The position numbers and the translations under genes are program-made. From Saccharomycopsis crataegensis (Eukaryota > Ascomycota > Saccharomycetes > Ascoideales > Saccharomycopsidaceae), in NCBI RefSeq assembly GCF_037102585.1, contig NW_027043820.1:1088501-1152500 (forward strand): a stretch of 64,000 nt of DNA. Direction: 5' to 3'. Under the pieces are notes generated by a model that saw only the letters and a list, made by a program, of their open reading frames with translations, made no database searches and was not told the DNA's origin. Shown piece by piece: positions 32,004 to 42,362 of the stretch; the first letter of the stretch is position 1, and every line of letters starts with the position of its first letter.

Positions 32004-33060
32004 TCAGTATGAGTATGATTCTGAAGTAATTAAAGGTATACAATTTTTGTCTATTTTATTCTTTTTCCTATTGATATTTTCGTGGGCCAACGGCGTTGTA
32101 TATATATGTACTTTATTGGAGCTCCAAAATTTAGAGATGATTTTGTTGGGTAAAATTTGTTGCCAGCCAGGACACTGATTACTACTCTTCCCAAACTAAA
32201 AAGTTGTGAAATTAAGACTTCTTGTGATTAAAACAAGCAAATTTCAGCTTTACTTTATGATTTGGAAATATGTTCAAGTAGCTGACTGCCAAAGTTCCAA
32301 AGATTTACAGCATCGGTTCTATGTACAAAAATAGTCCAACACTTTTCTTTATTTTTCTACCGGAGCGGATTTCCATTTGCTATGATCGCAAATTTACAGA
32401 TGTTATCAAATTTGGCTCCAGTAAACGTAATAAGTGCATGGTTTGATAAACTTGTTTTATATTTCTTGTAATTAGAAGACAGATACCATCACACATCATT
32501 AAGTTGTCGGCCAGGACAAAAGCCTTTGTGTACCGGCAGCCGCAGCAATAAAAATCAAGAGATCCAAGATCACATAACAAGCAGCAACTCACTTCATGAA
32601 ACACAACATAAATATTTTGTTTCTAAAAAAAAACTGACATCGCGTCTTCTTAAACTATTATTAGATGGTCACATCTTTTAATTCTAAAGGTATTGTAATT
32701 GGTGATGTCCGCTATGTCTTCTTGCCTTTTTACTCTTCCGCACAGCACGGTCACATGTCCAATTAAGCGCATTTTTGTAATTCCTTAAAAAAAAATGCCA
32801 CCAAACAGAAGCGCAGAAGAAGATGCCATTCGTCCACCTTTTTTGCTATTTAGGAATTGATCCAAAGAATTTTCAGATCACAATGTGTATGCTACTAGTT
32901 TTTCAACCTTAATGGCCCCTAACTTGATTGTCGGGATAAGTTTGTGTAGTACAGACGAGTCATTGTGTCACTCATGTGTTTGTGGCGCACTCAATATTGC
33001 TTCACAAGACTATATTTACTAACAGGAGTCTCCCCCAAAACAGCGCAAAAGAAAAATAAA
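32004..33060. other. 1.06-kb divergent intergenic region (FSH / eIF4B-like)
   Basis: AT-rich with a TATATATAT stretch near 32099-32107. It holds both promoters. A few short frames look random. No tRNA or other RNA gene was recognised. Confidence 0.45.
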
Positions 33061-35740
33061 ATGTCATTAAAAGAGTTTATTGCGGATGACAGTACGTGTA
33101 GGAAGTTCAAATATTCTTGTTTATTGGTGTCATGAGAGTTTATATTCAAATTTTTGAAGATGGAATGGCACATTGGTTGAAGGCGTCTTAAATCTCATCG
33201 CCAATAAAGAACTTGCTTTATTCAAAGATTTTTATATTACATTGAAGGTCTCTTAACTAACATGACTCTTTATAGATTTCGGAGGCTCATGGGCCGATGA
33301 TGATTTTGATCCTTCGTCGATTAGTGTACCAATCCGTGAGTATTATTATTATTTATCTGAATATCTTTGATCTATGGGTAGGCACGCGAGTGAGGCTCTT
33401 ACCTTCACAGTGAGTAATAAACTACTGCCCAGGAAGATTTTCAAGATAATTACATGGTGTAATACCATAGATCAAAATTGAGATTGATGTTTAAAGTCCA
33501 AATACTAACTTTTTCGACAAGAAAACAATCCACATCTCCCAAAAACTGACAATAATGTTTATGATTGGCGCAAGCATAATCTTAATAATTATGATCCTGA
33601 TGAAATTCCGAGACCAGTGCATCATTATAATGAACGGTCATTTCATCGTGATCATCCTCCCGAGCTTCCAGTAAATTTTCCAGAGCCATTTATTCTCAAA
33701 TTTTCAAATCTTAGTCCTGATTTCAACAATGACTTTCTTGTCAAGCTTTTTAATAATTATTTGGATATTATTGGATGCTTTCCAGATTTCATTCAACAAA
33801 ACCAATATTATTTCCGTATTCACTACCAGCAGGGCCGTGGGATTAGACTCAAAAAATTTAAGCTTTTCTGGGAGCTCAAAGAAAATGAAAACATTGAGAC
33901 TCATAAAAAAGTTGCATTTGTGGAGTTTAATAACTTGCTAGATTTAAATCTTTCCCTAATGTGGGAACAACAGGGAATTCATAACCATGATATTATTAAT
34001 TATACTGATTTCCTTGCAGGTATTAAAGCTCGGTATGAGAAGTACACTGATCAGGATCGTCTTCAGAATAAAGATGACCAAATTCACATTGAAGTTGCCA
34101 ACTTCGAAGATTTCTCTAGGTACCAAAAATCTCAAGAATATCAGGAAAGTATTACTCATTCACATCATGAATATATTAAAAATCAGCAAATGAAGAGAAG
34201 GGGTTCTATTGGGTCGCGAACTTTCGGACATGGTAATGTGGCTCCCTCAAGTCCTTCATATGCACATGCTCAATCCAGTTCCAACTCACTTGTCTCAAAC
34301 TTGGCACATCAACAAATTGTGAAACTTGTGGAAGCACCTTCAAAGCCAAAAGCAAACCCATTTGGGAATGCTAAGCCGGTTGATACATTATCAAAGGAAT
34401 TGGAGCTCGAAGAAATTATGAGCAGGCATGCTATCAACTCTACCACCTTCAAATTAGGAGTAAAAGATAGTGAATTGAAGGAGTTCTCAGTTATTCACCC
34501 AGAGCCAATTGCTGAAGCCGAGGAAAATGCTAATGAAGAAACTATTAATGAAAAAACAGCTATATTTGAGAACACAGCTGATAACATTGAAGAAAGTACA
34601 TTTGTTGAGCCTACAGTCTCGGAAAAAAAGGTCAAGAAAACCCCTAGACTTGTACTCAGCAAAGGAACGTCGAAATTCATGGAAGGTAATAAGACACAAC
34701 AAAATGGAAAAAAGAATCAGAGAAAATCAATTGGAAACCTTAAACCATCAGCAGTTGCCCCTGGTGTTTCGTATTCGTCTGTGGCTGCCAATACATGGAA
34801 GTCCAATTCTGCGACACCAAGCCCAGGTGCAAGTAACAAGTCTAGTCCGGCACCAAAGACAAAATTTATGAAAAAGGCTCAGTCCGACTCTCTATCACAA
34901 GAACAATCAACTATTCCAAATAGGGCAACATCTCCCGTTATTCTGAATGCTGTGCAGAATAAGCGTGAGCAAGCGATGTTTAAACCAAAGATTTTGAAAC
35001 GTAATGGAAATGAGCCTGTAATCCAACAAAAACCAAAACTTGTGACCAAACCTCTTCCTCCAAGTAATAAACCTGTTGCAGACGTTGAGCTGATCAAACG
35101 CCCGGATTTGAAACAGAAACCGATAACAAAACCAAAAGAAGATGTTAAAGAGAAAAGCGCTAGTTCAACAGCTTTGATGGCCAAAGAAGGTAAATCATCA
35201 AAACAATCAAAGGCACTTACAAGCGTTGATATTCGTGCTCTAGAGAAATCGAGCTCTACTTCACGTGCTATTGAAGATGCCCAACAAGCGCCAGCAACCA
35301 ATTGTCGTCAAATAGGCAAGAATGGGGTAAATCGGACGAGGGCACAACCAACAGAAATTAAGGTTAAAGGTGAAACTAAAATTAAAGGTGAAAAGAAGCC
35401 TAGAGGTGAAAAGAGATCTAAAGATGAAAAGAAAGCGGAAGGTGAAAAGAAAGCCGAGGGTGAAAAGAAATCTGAAAATTATGAACCAAAACTTAGTGCT
35501 AAAGTAGCGGAAACCAATGGTAGCTCGACTGAGTCCAATATTACCATTCCTGTTGATGAACATCCAAATACTAGTGGTAATGAGAGGCATTCTGGAAGAG
35601 GTGGATATTTGGGCCGCGGAAGGGGAAGGGGAAGAGGAAGGGGCCGTGGTAGAGGCCGTGGTAGAGGACGCGGTGGGTATCAAGAAGGTGCCTATTTCGC
35701 AAAAACTACTGTCTTCAATCGCCCAAAAGAAAATAAATGA
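33061..35740 (+). CDS. TIF3: eIF4B-like RNA-binding protein (Tif3 candidate), three exons
   Basis: Exons 33061-33091, 33276-33335 and 33522-35740 splice to 769 residues. The N-terminus built by splicing (MSLKEFIADDNFGGSWADDD) matches the start typical of fungal eIF4B, which also follows with a Pro/Arg stretch and an RRM. Here the RRM (~72-160, ILKFSNLSPDF as RNP2-like, KKVAFVEF as RNP1-like) is divergent. The rest is long and disordered: a Lys/Glu repeat of GEKK units (~540-580) and an RG-rich tail (RGRGRGRG). eIF4B assists eIF4A helicase and 40S recruitment in the cytoplasm. S. cerevisiae Tif3 is only ~436 residues, so this protein is much longer. The identification rests mainly on the spliced N-terminus. 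Confidence 0.7.
33092..33275 (+). other. Intron 1 of the eIF4B-like gene
   Basis: 184 bp: GTACGT donor, AACTAAC branch point (33255-33261), acceptor TATAG at 33275. Phase 1; makes codon AAT across the junction, completing DDNFGGSW. Confidence 0.85.
33336..33521 (+). other. Intron 2 of the eIF4B-like gene
   Basis: 186 bp: GTGAGT donor, TACTAAC branch point (33503-33509), acceptor ACAAG at 33521. Phase 1; joins SVPI to QNNPHLP and continues into the long third exon without a stop. Confidence 0.85.
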
Positions 35741-36049
35741 ATATGAATGTCTTGTTGTTGTTGTTGTTGTTGTTTTTCCTGTTGAATTTCTTTTTTATTT
35801 AATTTAATGTTTGCTGCTATCTATACTTTTTGACGAATTTTTTACGCTTTCTTCATTTATTTTGATCTTTGTCTAGCTCTTTAATTCTAATTTGTCAGAT
35901 TGACTACATATTTGCTTACAAGAATCAGAAAGGCAAAATAACAAAAAGCTGATTGCAAAAAATTAGGTGTAAGTATCGTAAGGTGCTATAAATTAGTGGG
36001 GTCAGAGAAGTATATTCTCTGGAAAAATTCGCATTTCCTGCTTGGGTCA
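35741..36049. other. 3' intergenic region between convergent genes
   Basis: About 310 bp with a (TTG)n run at 35753-35773 and AT-rich sequence. Terminator regions for both flanking genes are expected here; no element stands out. Confidence 0.45.
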
Positions 36050-36649
36050 TCAGTAGTGAATATAAAAATCATGAAAATTAGCAAACTCTTCCCTTGGTTT
36101 TTCTGCAACTGTTTCAACCTTTTTGACTTGTTTCTCATTCAAAAAAGCTTTCAAACTCTTTTCTTTTTCATTGACAAATCCTTCAAGAAATTTGATGACT
36201 ATTTTATCTATTTTAACCAATTTGTCACTAGGATCATTTGCCACTATATTTCCATATATATTTATGAAATTACTTAGCATTTCTTGGGGTTCGCTTTTCA
36301 AAAACTCAATTTCTTCGAAGTTACCATACCTCATGATTCTATTGTTATAATTTTCAGTAAATTTTTTAAAAAGAACACCTAACGCCGACCTCAAAATATC
36401 TTGAAACTCTTTTGGGACATTTTTGACATTGGAGAGAGAAACTTCGGGAACAAACATCTTCTTTTTGACAAGGCCATCTTTGACTCCTGTACCAGTCAGC
36501 GCCTTAGTTGGCAGCTTTGTGAAGGACATCAGTGAAGAACTGCCAATATGAGACTTTGTATATTCCTGCCTAGTGGTTACTGTAAATACCAATAAATAAA
36601 AAGGGAGGGAGAGAAAAAATTTTGGGAAAAAGAAAACCAATACTCCCAT
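36050..36649 (-). CDS. Unrecognised ~160-190-residue protein, N-terminus unresolved
   Basis: The frame reads 199 residues from ATG 36649, but its first ~25 residues are Phe/Leu-rich and look like a translated pyrimidine tract. An internal ATG at 36529 (MSFTK..) gives 159 residues. Just upstream of that, TRQEYTKSHIGSSSL looks like true coding, and a TTTACAG acceptor-like site lies at about 36582-36588 on the minus strand, so a 5' intron with a small first exon further out is likely. The body is helical and lysine-rich (VPKEFQDILRSALGVLFKKF). Two CTG codons occur in the N-terminal LPTKALTG segment. No family recognised. Confidence 0.6.
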   Translation of the reverse strand: MGVLVFFFPKFFLSLPFYLLVFTVTTRQEYTKSHIGSSSLMSFTKLPTKALTGTGVKDGLVKKKMFVPEVSLSNVKNVPKEFQDILRSALGVLFKKFTENYNNRIMRYGNFEEIEFLKSEPQEMLSNFINIYGNIVANDPSDKLVKIDKIVIKFLEGFVNEKEKSLKAFLNEKQVKKVETVAEKPREEFANFHDFYIHY

Positions 36650-36893
36650 TTATTTTGTGTTTGTGTCACTTAAAAATCTCATAATATGCATCTCATCTTC
36701 CATGGAAGTGAAAGCGCAATACAAAGCAAATTATGAAGCTGGTACTTCTTTCTTTCTTGGATAACGCAAGCAGAAATGATTTGTTCTTATAGTTTTGCTA
36801 CGAGTCGTTAGTTACTCCCTATTGTTTGTTTGTTTTTTTTGAAAGTTCTCACAAAACACATATATTCACCTTTAAAATGCAATTCATTCTATG

Positions 36894-38132
36894 CTATTTT
36901 TTCAACTTTTTAGATGGTTTCATAACTTTAGGACCCTTACGCTTCTTCACCACTGAAGTCAAGTCATTCACTTTCTTTGAGTCTCCAGCAGCACCGGTGG
37001 TTGAAGTCAAACTGCTCGTTGATGCAGAGCCTGAAAAAAGCTCCTTGCCGCTGACACCGGCCTCTGCTATCACTTCTCCCAATAGTCCTTTCATTATTTT
37101 CTCCTTCTCCTCCTTGAGGGGATCTTTGCGTAAATCTTCTAATCTATAATTCATTTCTAAAAGAACTTCCTCAGTTACTTCGGTGTCTTGCGGCGTTGGA
37201 TTGGATTTCACTGCGCGAATTGCGGACTCCATGCATTCAACAGCTTTTTCACGGGACCCTGGAACATCGACAAGAAATTCGTACGATAGAGAAAGCTTGT
37301 AGTACGACTCGCTAATCAAAGCCGAGTATTCATGGTATAGCTCTTTCCTGAGCACAAGAGATGCGTCAAAATCTGTCGATGCCTGTAAGTAATTTTCAGC
37401 CTCAAGCGAAACTTCTCCAAGGATATCATAGGTTTCGGAGAGTTTCTTTTTCATTATAAGATAAGGATCTGTTGGAGCTTCTTGATCCTCGAGCTTCTTC
37501 GCAGTCGATAATTTGTCTTTTGATGAAAATTCTTCCAACTGCTTCTCAAAAAGAGATCTTGCAAGGTCTAAGATATTCCAAGCAGCTTCAAAATCAGTTT
37601 CCTCTTCTTCATTTTCATTTTTCTTATCGTTAGCATCACTGTCATCATCATCATCCTCTTCTTCTTCTTGTTCTTCGTTATCATTATCTTTTTCTTCTTC
37701 TTTTTCTTCTTCTTTTTCTTCTTCTTTTTCTTTTTCTTTTTCTTCTTCTTCTTCTTCTTCTTCTTCTTCGTCTTCTTCTTCTTCTTCTTCTTCTTCTTCT
37801 TCTTCAGCTATAACATCATCATCAAACTGAAATGTTTTATCCTTCTTTTCATCCGAATCTTCCTCTTTCTCATGCTTCTCAGCTTTCTTAGTCTCCGGAT
37901 CACTCTTTTTACTTCCTCCCAATACTTCTGAATTAGAAACTGCTAAATGAAACAATGATTTCCCATATAGAAACAATAAGTCTGCACTATCATCTCCGTC
38001 GGTTTCACCATTATAAGTCTCACAAGCCTCTGCGTAAATTTCTACCGCTTTTTCAAAGTCCCTCTTAGAATAAGCTTTGGCCCCTTCAGAAAGAAGGTCC
38101 AGGACTGTTTGTGACAATTCTTCAGAGGACAT
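36894..38132 (-). CDS. HIF1: NASP/Hif1-type histone chaperone (SHNi-TPR)
   Basis: 412 residues from ATG 38132 (MSSEELSQTV); a further in-frame ATG at 38177 is possible but its extension looks like leader sequence. TPR1 (LLSEGAKAYSKRDFEKAVEIYAEAC), then YGKSLFHLAV, with a TPR interrupted by a huge acidic block (~residues 105-185, almost all Glu) as in NASP, Sim3 and Hif1. It resumes with DFEAAWNILDLAR and further TPRs; the C-terminus is a basic KKRKGPK nuclear-signal type. It binds H3-H4 and works with the Hat1 acetyltransferase. The Glu block is encoded by a GAA-rich microsatellite. Confidence 0.88.
   Translation of the reverse strand: MSSEELSQTVLDLLSEGAKAYSKRDFEKAVEIYAEACETYNGETDGDDSADLLFLYGKSLFHLAVSNSEVLGGSKKSDPETKKAEKHEKEEDSDEKKDKTFQFDDDVIAEEEEEEEEEEEDEEEEEEEEEEKEKEKEEEKEEEKEEEKDNDNEEQEEEEDDDDDSDANDKKNENEEEETDFEAAWNILDLARSLFEKQLEEFSSKDKLSTAKKLEDQEAPTDPYLIMKKKLSETYDILGEVSLEAENYLQASTDFDASLVLRKELYHEYSALISESYYKLSLSYEFLVDVPGSREKAVECMESAIRAVKSNPTPQDTEVTEEVLLEMNYRLEDLRKDPLKEEKEKIMKGLLGEVIAEAGVSGKELFSGSASTSSLTSTTGAAGDSKKVNDLTSVVKKRKGPKVMKPSKKLKK
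37653..37806. repeat. (TTC)n-rich microsatellite inside HIF1 coding sequence
   Basis: Many TTC triplets (GAA on the coding strand) with TTT and ATC interruptions. Encodes the poly-Glu block; likely length-variable. Confidence 0.9.
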
Positions 38133-38691
38133 TATTTTCTCTATTATTGACAAATGGTGTTTACAACTCCTAAGCAATATTTTCGCGTCTCATCATTATC
38201 ATGAAAAATCAAAAAAAAGTTTTCGTGTCAAGGTCACGTTCCCCGTAATATCTACTCACATGGTGCTGCATCAGTGTATCACAGAACCACTTGTAGGGAC
38301 CAAAACTCTACTATTCTACCCAGTATAAGGCATAATAATATTGGAAAACGATATATATGCACTCACTAACACAAAATAGACATAAACCCTCAGCCGCCGT
38401 ACACGTTGTGCTTGTGTTGGGCAAAAGTGGGGCTACCCTCTATACAGTCCCACAACAATAGAGATGATTTACGCATGACCGCAATCAATTTGGGTCATGT
38501 AGTGTGTGATCGATGACATATAAAGTGTTCCTACTTTTCTTTGGTACTGGCGACATTCTTGTGAAAGTTTTCCCTTTCCCTTTCCCTTTTCCTTTTCCTT
38601 TTTCTTTTTTTTTTCCTTTGTTTAAATACTTCTTTTTGATACCCTTTATACTAAGAGTTTTATTTCAGGATACATAATAATATTAAAAATA
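38133..38691. other. Divergent promoter region (HIF1 / malate dehydrogenase)
   Basis: About 560 bp. Includes repeated TTTCCC/TTTTCC motifs at 38566-38620, directly upstream of the malate dehydrogenase ATG, and a TATATAA-like sequence near 38519-38523. No gene was seen. Confidence 0.45.
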
Positions 38692-39687
38692 ATGAAGGCT
38701 ACAGTTCTCGGTGCTGCTGGCGGAATCGGCCAAAGCCTTTCTCTTTTACTCAAAATCAATTGCCATTTGATTAGTGAACTTTCCCTTTATGATGTCGTCA
38801 ATTCTCATGGGGTTGGGGCCGATTTGTCCCATATTTCCACAAACACCCTGATCTCCTCTTACTTACCGGAAAACGACGGTTTGCAAAAGGCTCTTTGCGG
38901 CGCAGATTTTGTGATTATTCCTGCTGGTATTCCAAGGAAACCAGGAATGACTAGAGATGACTTATTTTCTTTCAATGCCAAAATCATTGCTCTGTTAGCC
39001 GAAGGGGTTGCAAGATATTGTCCTGGCGCCTTTGTACTAGTCATCTCCAATCCAGTGAACTCAACTGTGCCGGTATTTGCGGAAACTCTTAAAAAGTTCG
39101 GGGTCTTTAATGCTAGAAAACTATTTGGAGTCACTACTCTTGATATCGTTAGAGCCAAAACCTTCATTGCTGATCTTACAAACAAAAAACCTCAAAGTTT
39201 TAGAGTGCCAGTTATTGGCGGTCATTCTGGTGCCACTATTGTCCCGTTATTCTCAGTTGGTGCTCCAGAAGCTTACTCAAGCTTGAGCTATGAGACCAAA
39301 TCTGCTTTAATACATAGGGTTCAATATGGTGGTGATGAAGTTGTTGAAGCCAAAGATGGAAAAGGATCAGCCACTCTATCGATGGCTTATGCTGCGTATG
39401 CGTTGGTTAACCAGATTCTAACCGCCGTAACTAGTGGTTTGGATAACGAAGTTGTGTCCTACATTTATTTAGATGACAGCATCAAAGGCGCTAGCGAATT
39501 AAAATCAAAGATCAATGGACTAGATTATTTTGCTATTCCAGTGAAATTGGGTAAAGAGGGAATTGAAATCATTGATTCCCAAATTTTGGATAGAATTGAT
39601 CAGGCTGAAGGAGACATGTTGGAAGAAGCTATAGAAAAATTACAGGGCGATATCTCTAAAGGTGTTAGTTTCATTAGAGGCCAGTAA
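38692..39687 (+). CDS. NAD malate dehydrogenase, no mitochondrial or peroxisomal signal
   Basis: 331 residues. Starts MKATVLGAAGGIGQSLSLLL, the Rossmann nucleotide loop, at residue 1, so there is no mitochondrial presequence. Further motifs: PAGIPRKPGMTRDDLF (mobile loop with substrate Arg), VISNPVNSTVPV, VTTLDIVRA (active Asp/Arg), VIGGHSG (catalytic His) and GKGSATLSMAYA. The C-terminus ends FIRGQ, not an SKL-type PTS1. It interconverts malate and oxaloacetate; a cytosolic place is the simplest reading. It could be a Mdh1-type gene relocated by loss of leader. CTG 38848 and 38992 align with small or polar residues in homologues (Ala/Ser/Val; Thr/Ser/Gln/Asp). Confidence 0.93.
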   Translation: MKATVLGAAGGIGQSLSLLLKINCHLISELSLYDVVNSHGVGADLSHISTNTLISSYLPENDGLQKALCGADFVIIPAGIPRKPGMTRDDLFSFNAKIIALLAEGVARYCPGAFVLVISNPVNSTVPVFAETLKKFGVFNARKLFGVTTLDIVRAKTFIADLTNKKPQSFRVPVIGGHSGATIVPLFSVGAPEAYSSLSYETKSALIHRVQYGGDEVVEAKDGKGSATLSMAYAAYALVNQILTAVTSGLDNEVVSYIYLDDSIKGASELKSKINGLDYFAIPVKLGKEGIEIIDSQILDRIDQAEGDMLEEAIEKLQGDISKGVSFIRGQ

Positions 39688-42006
39688 TTTTAAAAAAAAA
39701 AAAGATAATATTAACATGGTTATTTATATACTAATATGCAAATATTGGTTTGCTTTTCTCCTATATTTTTCGTTTATGAATCTTTGCTCTATAATAAAAG
39801 GATGCGGCGTTTTTTTAAGGGTTGTTTTTATTTATTTGTCTATCACTAGTATTAGTCCTTTCTTGTTTAAGTTTTATGTTGCTGTTTTGATAAAGTAATA
39901 ATTTTCTTATTCTATATGGGACTGCTTGATGTAAGACTGTTTAGGCTCAATTAAAAAAGGCAAATTGCAAATTTTCAGCTCGGCAGTCTTCCTTTTATCT
40001 CAGAACATCCCATAACGAAGCATTTTACCGTAAAGTGAACATTCTAAACACAGTAATCATTATATTACAAGAGTTAATGATATTTTTTGACTTTTGAAAA
40101 TATATTATTCAAAATGAGATATATTTGTCGTGAAATGCGAAACACTGCTCTTGATGATAGTTGACGAACAGAATAATTATTTGATTATTATCGATTATTA
40201 TCGATGATTTTGCTTGTATCTACAAATATAGGGCGCAAAAAGGTTTTTAGGACATACAGTATAACTAATTGAAACGAACTTCTGAGAGTTTCCAAAGACC
40301 TCCTGAAATGATTCAACATTTGTGATCAATTAACAAAAAAAGGAAAAATAAAATTTTTGTAGAAAAGTTTTCCATAAAAGCAATTAATCTCAAAATTTAA
40401 TATTCATTGTAACTCTATTACTTTAAAAAAAAATTGTGTTCTTCATAAGTATAAATAGAAGCCTAGTGTGAGGAAGGAAGAGGCTGTCTATTCTTGATAC
40501 TAGTTTATGGAAAAAAAAAATTCACCCAGCGCCATTGAAAAATCAGAAAGATGAAGCCAAAGGTGGAAACCAACATTGTCATGAATAAGTTATTAAAGGA
40601 AAAAAGGATGGGAAAATAATATCCTAGTCTATTTTAGAACGCGTAATATTCTCTTTTCGGTTCTTCTTTTGATGAGCTTAAAATTATAATATGAATATCA
40701 ATAATCTTTCGCTGCTGTTGAGAGAATCTTTTATTGAAATTGAAAGTTCCATGAAAGGTTTATTTTCATGGCTGATTTATATTGTATTTTTATGTTATTT
40801 TCTTTTCACTATTTAAGGATCATTTATCAGTCTGCAAACATCTTAGCAAATAGAATTTGCTAGAAAATTTTTTCTGAGGAGTATGGGTTACTTTGCAAGA
40901 ATTCCTAAATGAGTTTAAAATAAGCCAAATGATACCAGACAACAAAATAATTACAAAGTTGCATTAGCTTTTAATAAAACTTGTATTTGCGTAGATGAAA
41001 CTGGTTTCCAAATGAGTATGAGACGCGAGAATAGCAAGTTCTACAGTTTTGTTAACTAGAGGTCTGAAATAAAATTTCAAAAGATGAAGTATCTGATTCT
41101 TTACAGAAAAGTGACAGCTGGTTAAGGGAAGGTTTTTTTTTTTCCATATAACTTAATTCTTGGGCATAATAATACACTCATCAGATTGCAAATATACGTT
41201 GTCGATCTATTAGCACCAAGAGTCAAAGAAGCCATATATTATATTGCAGACTAATTTTTCAAGATCTTTTTATTATCTATCTTAACAAAAAAGAAAGGCC
41301 TACTCCTTTGGCCAAATTGGAAAAGAAAACATAATGAATTTAATTTTTACGCAGCAATAACAAATTTTGTGCTGTAGTGGGATCAATCAATGACTTCAAT
41401 TACGAATAATCACCGCTGCACTTGATACTGAAAAAAACAACAAAAAACAACAACCAACCATAATAAACCTGGGTGTGGGTATTGCTTTGGTGTAATAATA
41501 TTTACTCTCTTAATTTCTTATCAGCTAGAGATTCAAGAGACAAAATCAGACTAATAAGGATTCTCTAGAGGAAACGTTTGTTGTGAACATCGAAATGCCT
41601 GTGGAAACTATAGGAAGATTTTTGTCCACTATAGCAATTGTTTTTTATGTGACAGCGGGGCAAAGATAAGAGGTTGAAAATTAATATTTATTTTACAATT
41701 AAAGTTTTTTGAACAGAAGCTGCATTAACATGGTTTTCAAGGAACAACACGTTCTGTTTTTGCTTGAAACATTTACCTTCATTAGAGAGATGGCTGCAAA
41801 TGTATCACTCGGGTAGTTGAAGAATAGCAATTTCCATAAAGTCTATACTTTAAGCGATGCCCCGCTTAATCGCCTGGTATTAAGAGACACTACGATATGC
41901 TTTGAAACTGCTGACTCACTTCATTCACTTTTTCCCAAAGCTAAATTTTTTCCTTGTCCAAACATGATTTTTGATTAATAATAATGTCCAGCACTGTACC
42001 TCGACT

Positions 42007-42362
42007 TGTTGAAAAAATAATCGCGATCCTTTGCGATCCTTCGCGATCCTTTGCGAAGGATCGCGAAGGAAGGAGTAGACCATTTATGTCACCCATATCG
42101 ATGTATGTAAACTTCTCGTGGCAGCAACAGAGAATTTTTAGTGCTATTGTTCTTGATAAGTACGAGATAGCATCACTAACTTTAGTTATCTTGTTGGCAC
42201 GTAATGCTTTAGCCCTGCCACGTTCATTTGAGTCAGAACCCCGTCCTAGGGCTTTGAATCTAGTAATTAATTATTGAATGCGTTAGCCCCAAGCTTAATT
42301 CCTCTCGCGGAATAAGTTAGTCCGACCCTTGAACGATCTAGATTACTCTAATTGGAGTAACA
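42007..42362. mobile_element. Possible solo LTR of an old LTR retrotransposon
   Basis: A ~356-bp stretch opens with TGTTG and closes with TAACA, the end pattern of yeast Ty-type LTRs and about their size, inside the gene-free block. No matching target-site repeat was found at its flanks, no internal region is next to it and no second copy was seen in the window. Weak; an old solo LTR is one reading. Confidence 0.2.
42022..42070. repeat. Hairpin built from GCGATCCTT direct and inverted copies
   Basis: Three direct copies of a GCGATCCT(T) unit run into an inverted copy. A perfect 15-bp stem (42037-42051 with 42056-42070) closes over a 4-base loop. GC-rich against an AT-rich background. Confidence 0.9.

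Noticed and set aside
33617-35740. Treating the third eIF4B exon as a complete 707-residue gene
   Set aside because: No ATG at its left end; two well-formed introns connect it to upstream exons.
37513-37931. Poly-Ser and poly-Phe plus-strand frames
   Set aside because: Antisense readings of the GAA repeat in HIF1.
41984-42277. 97-residue frame in the gene-free block
   Set aside because: Runs through the hairpin repeat, starts inside it and has no coding character.
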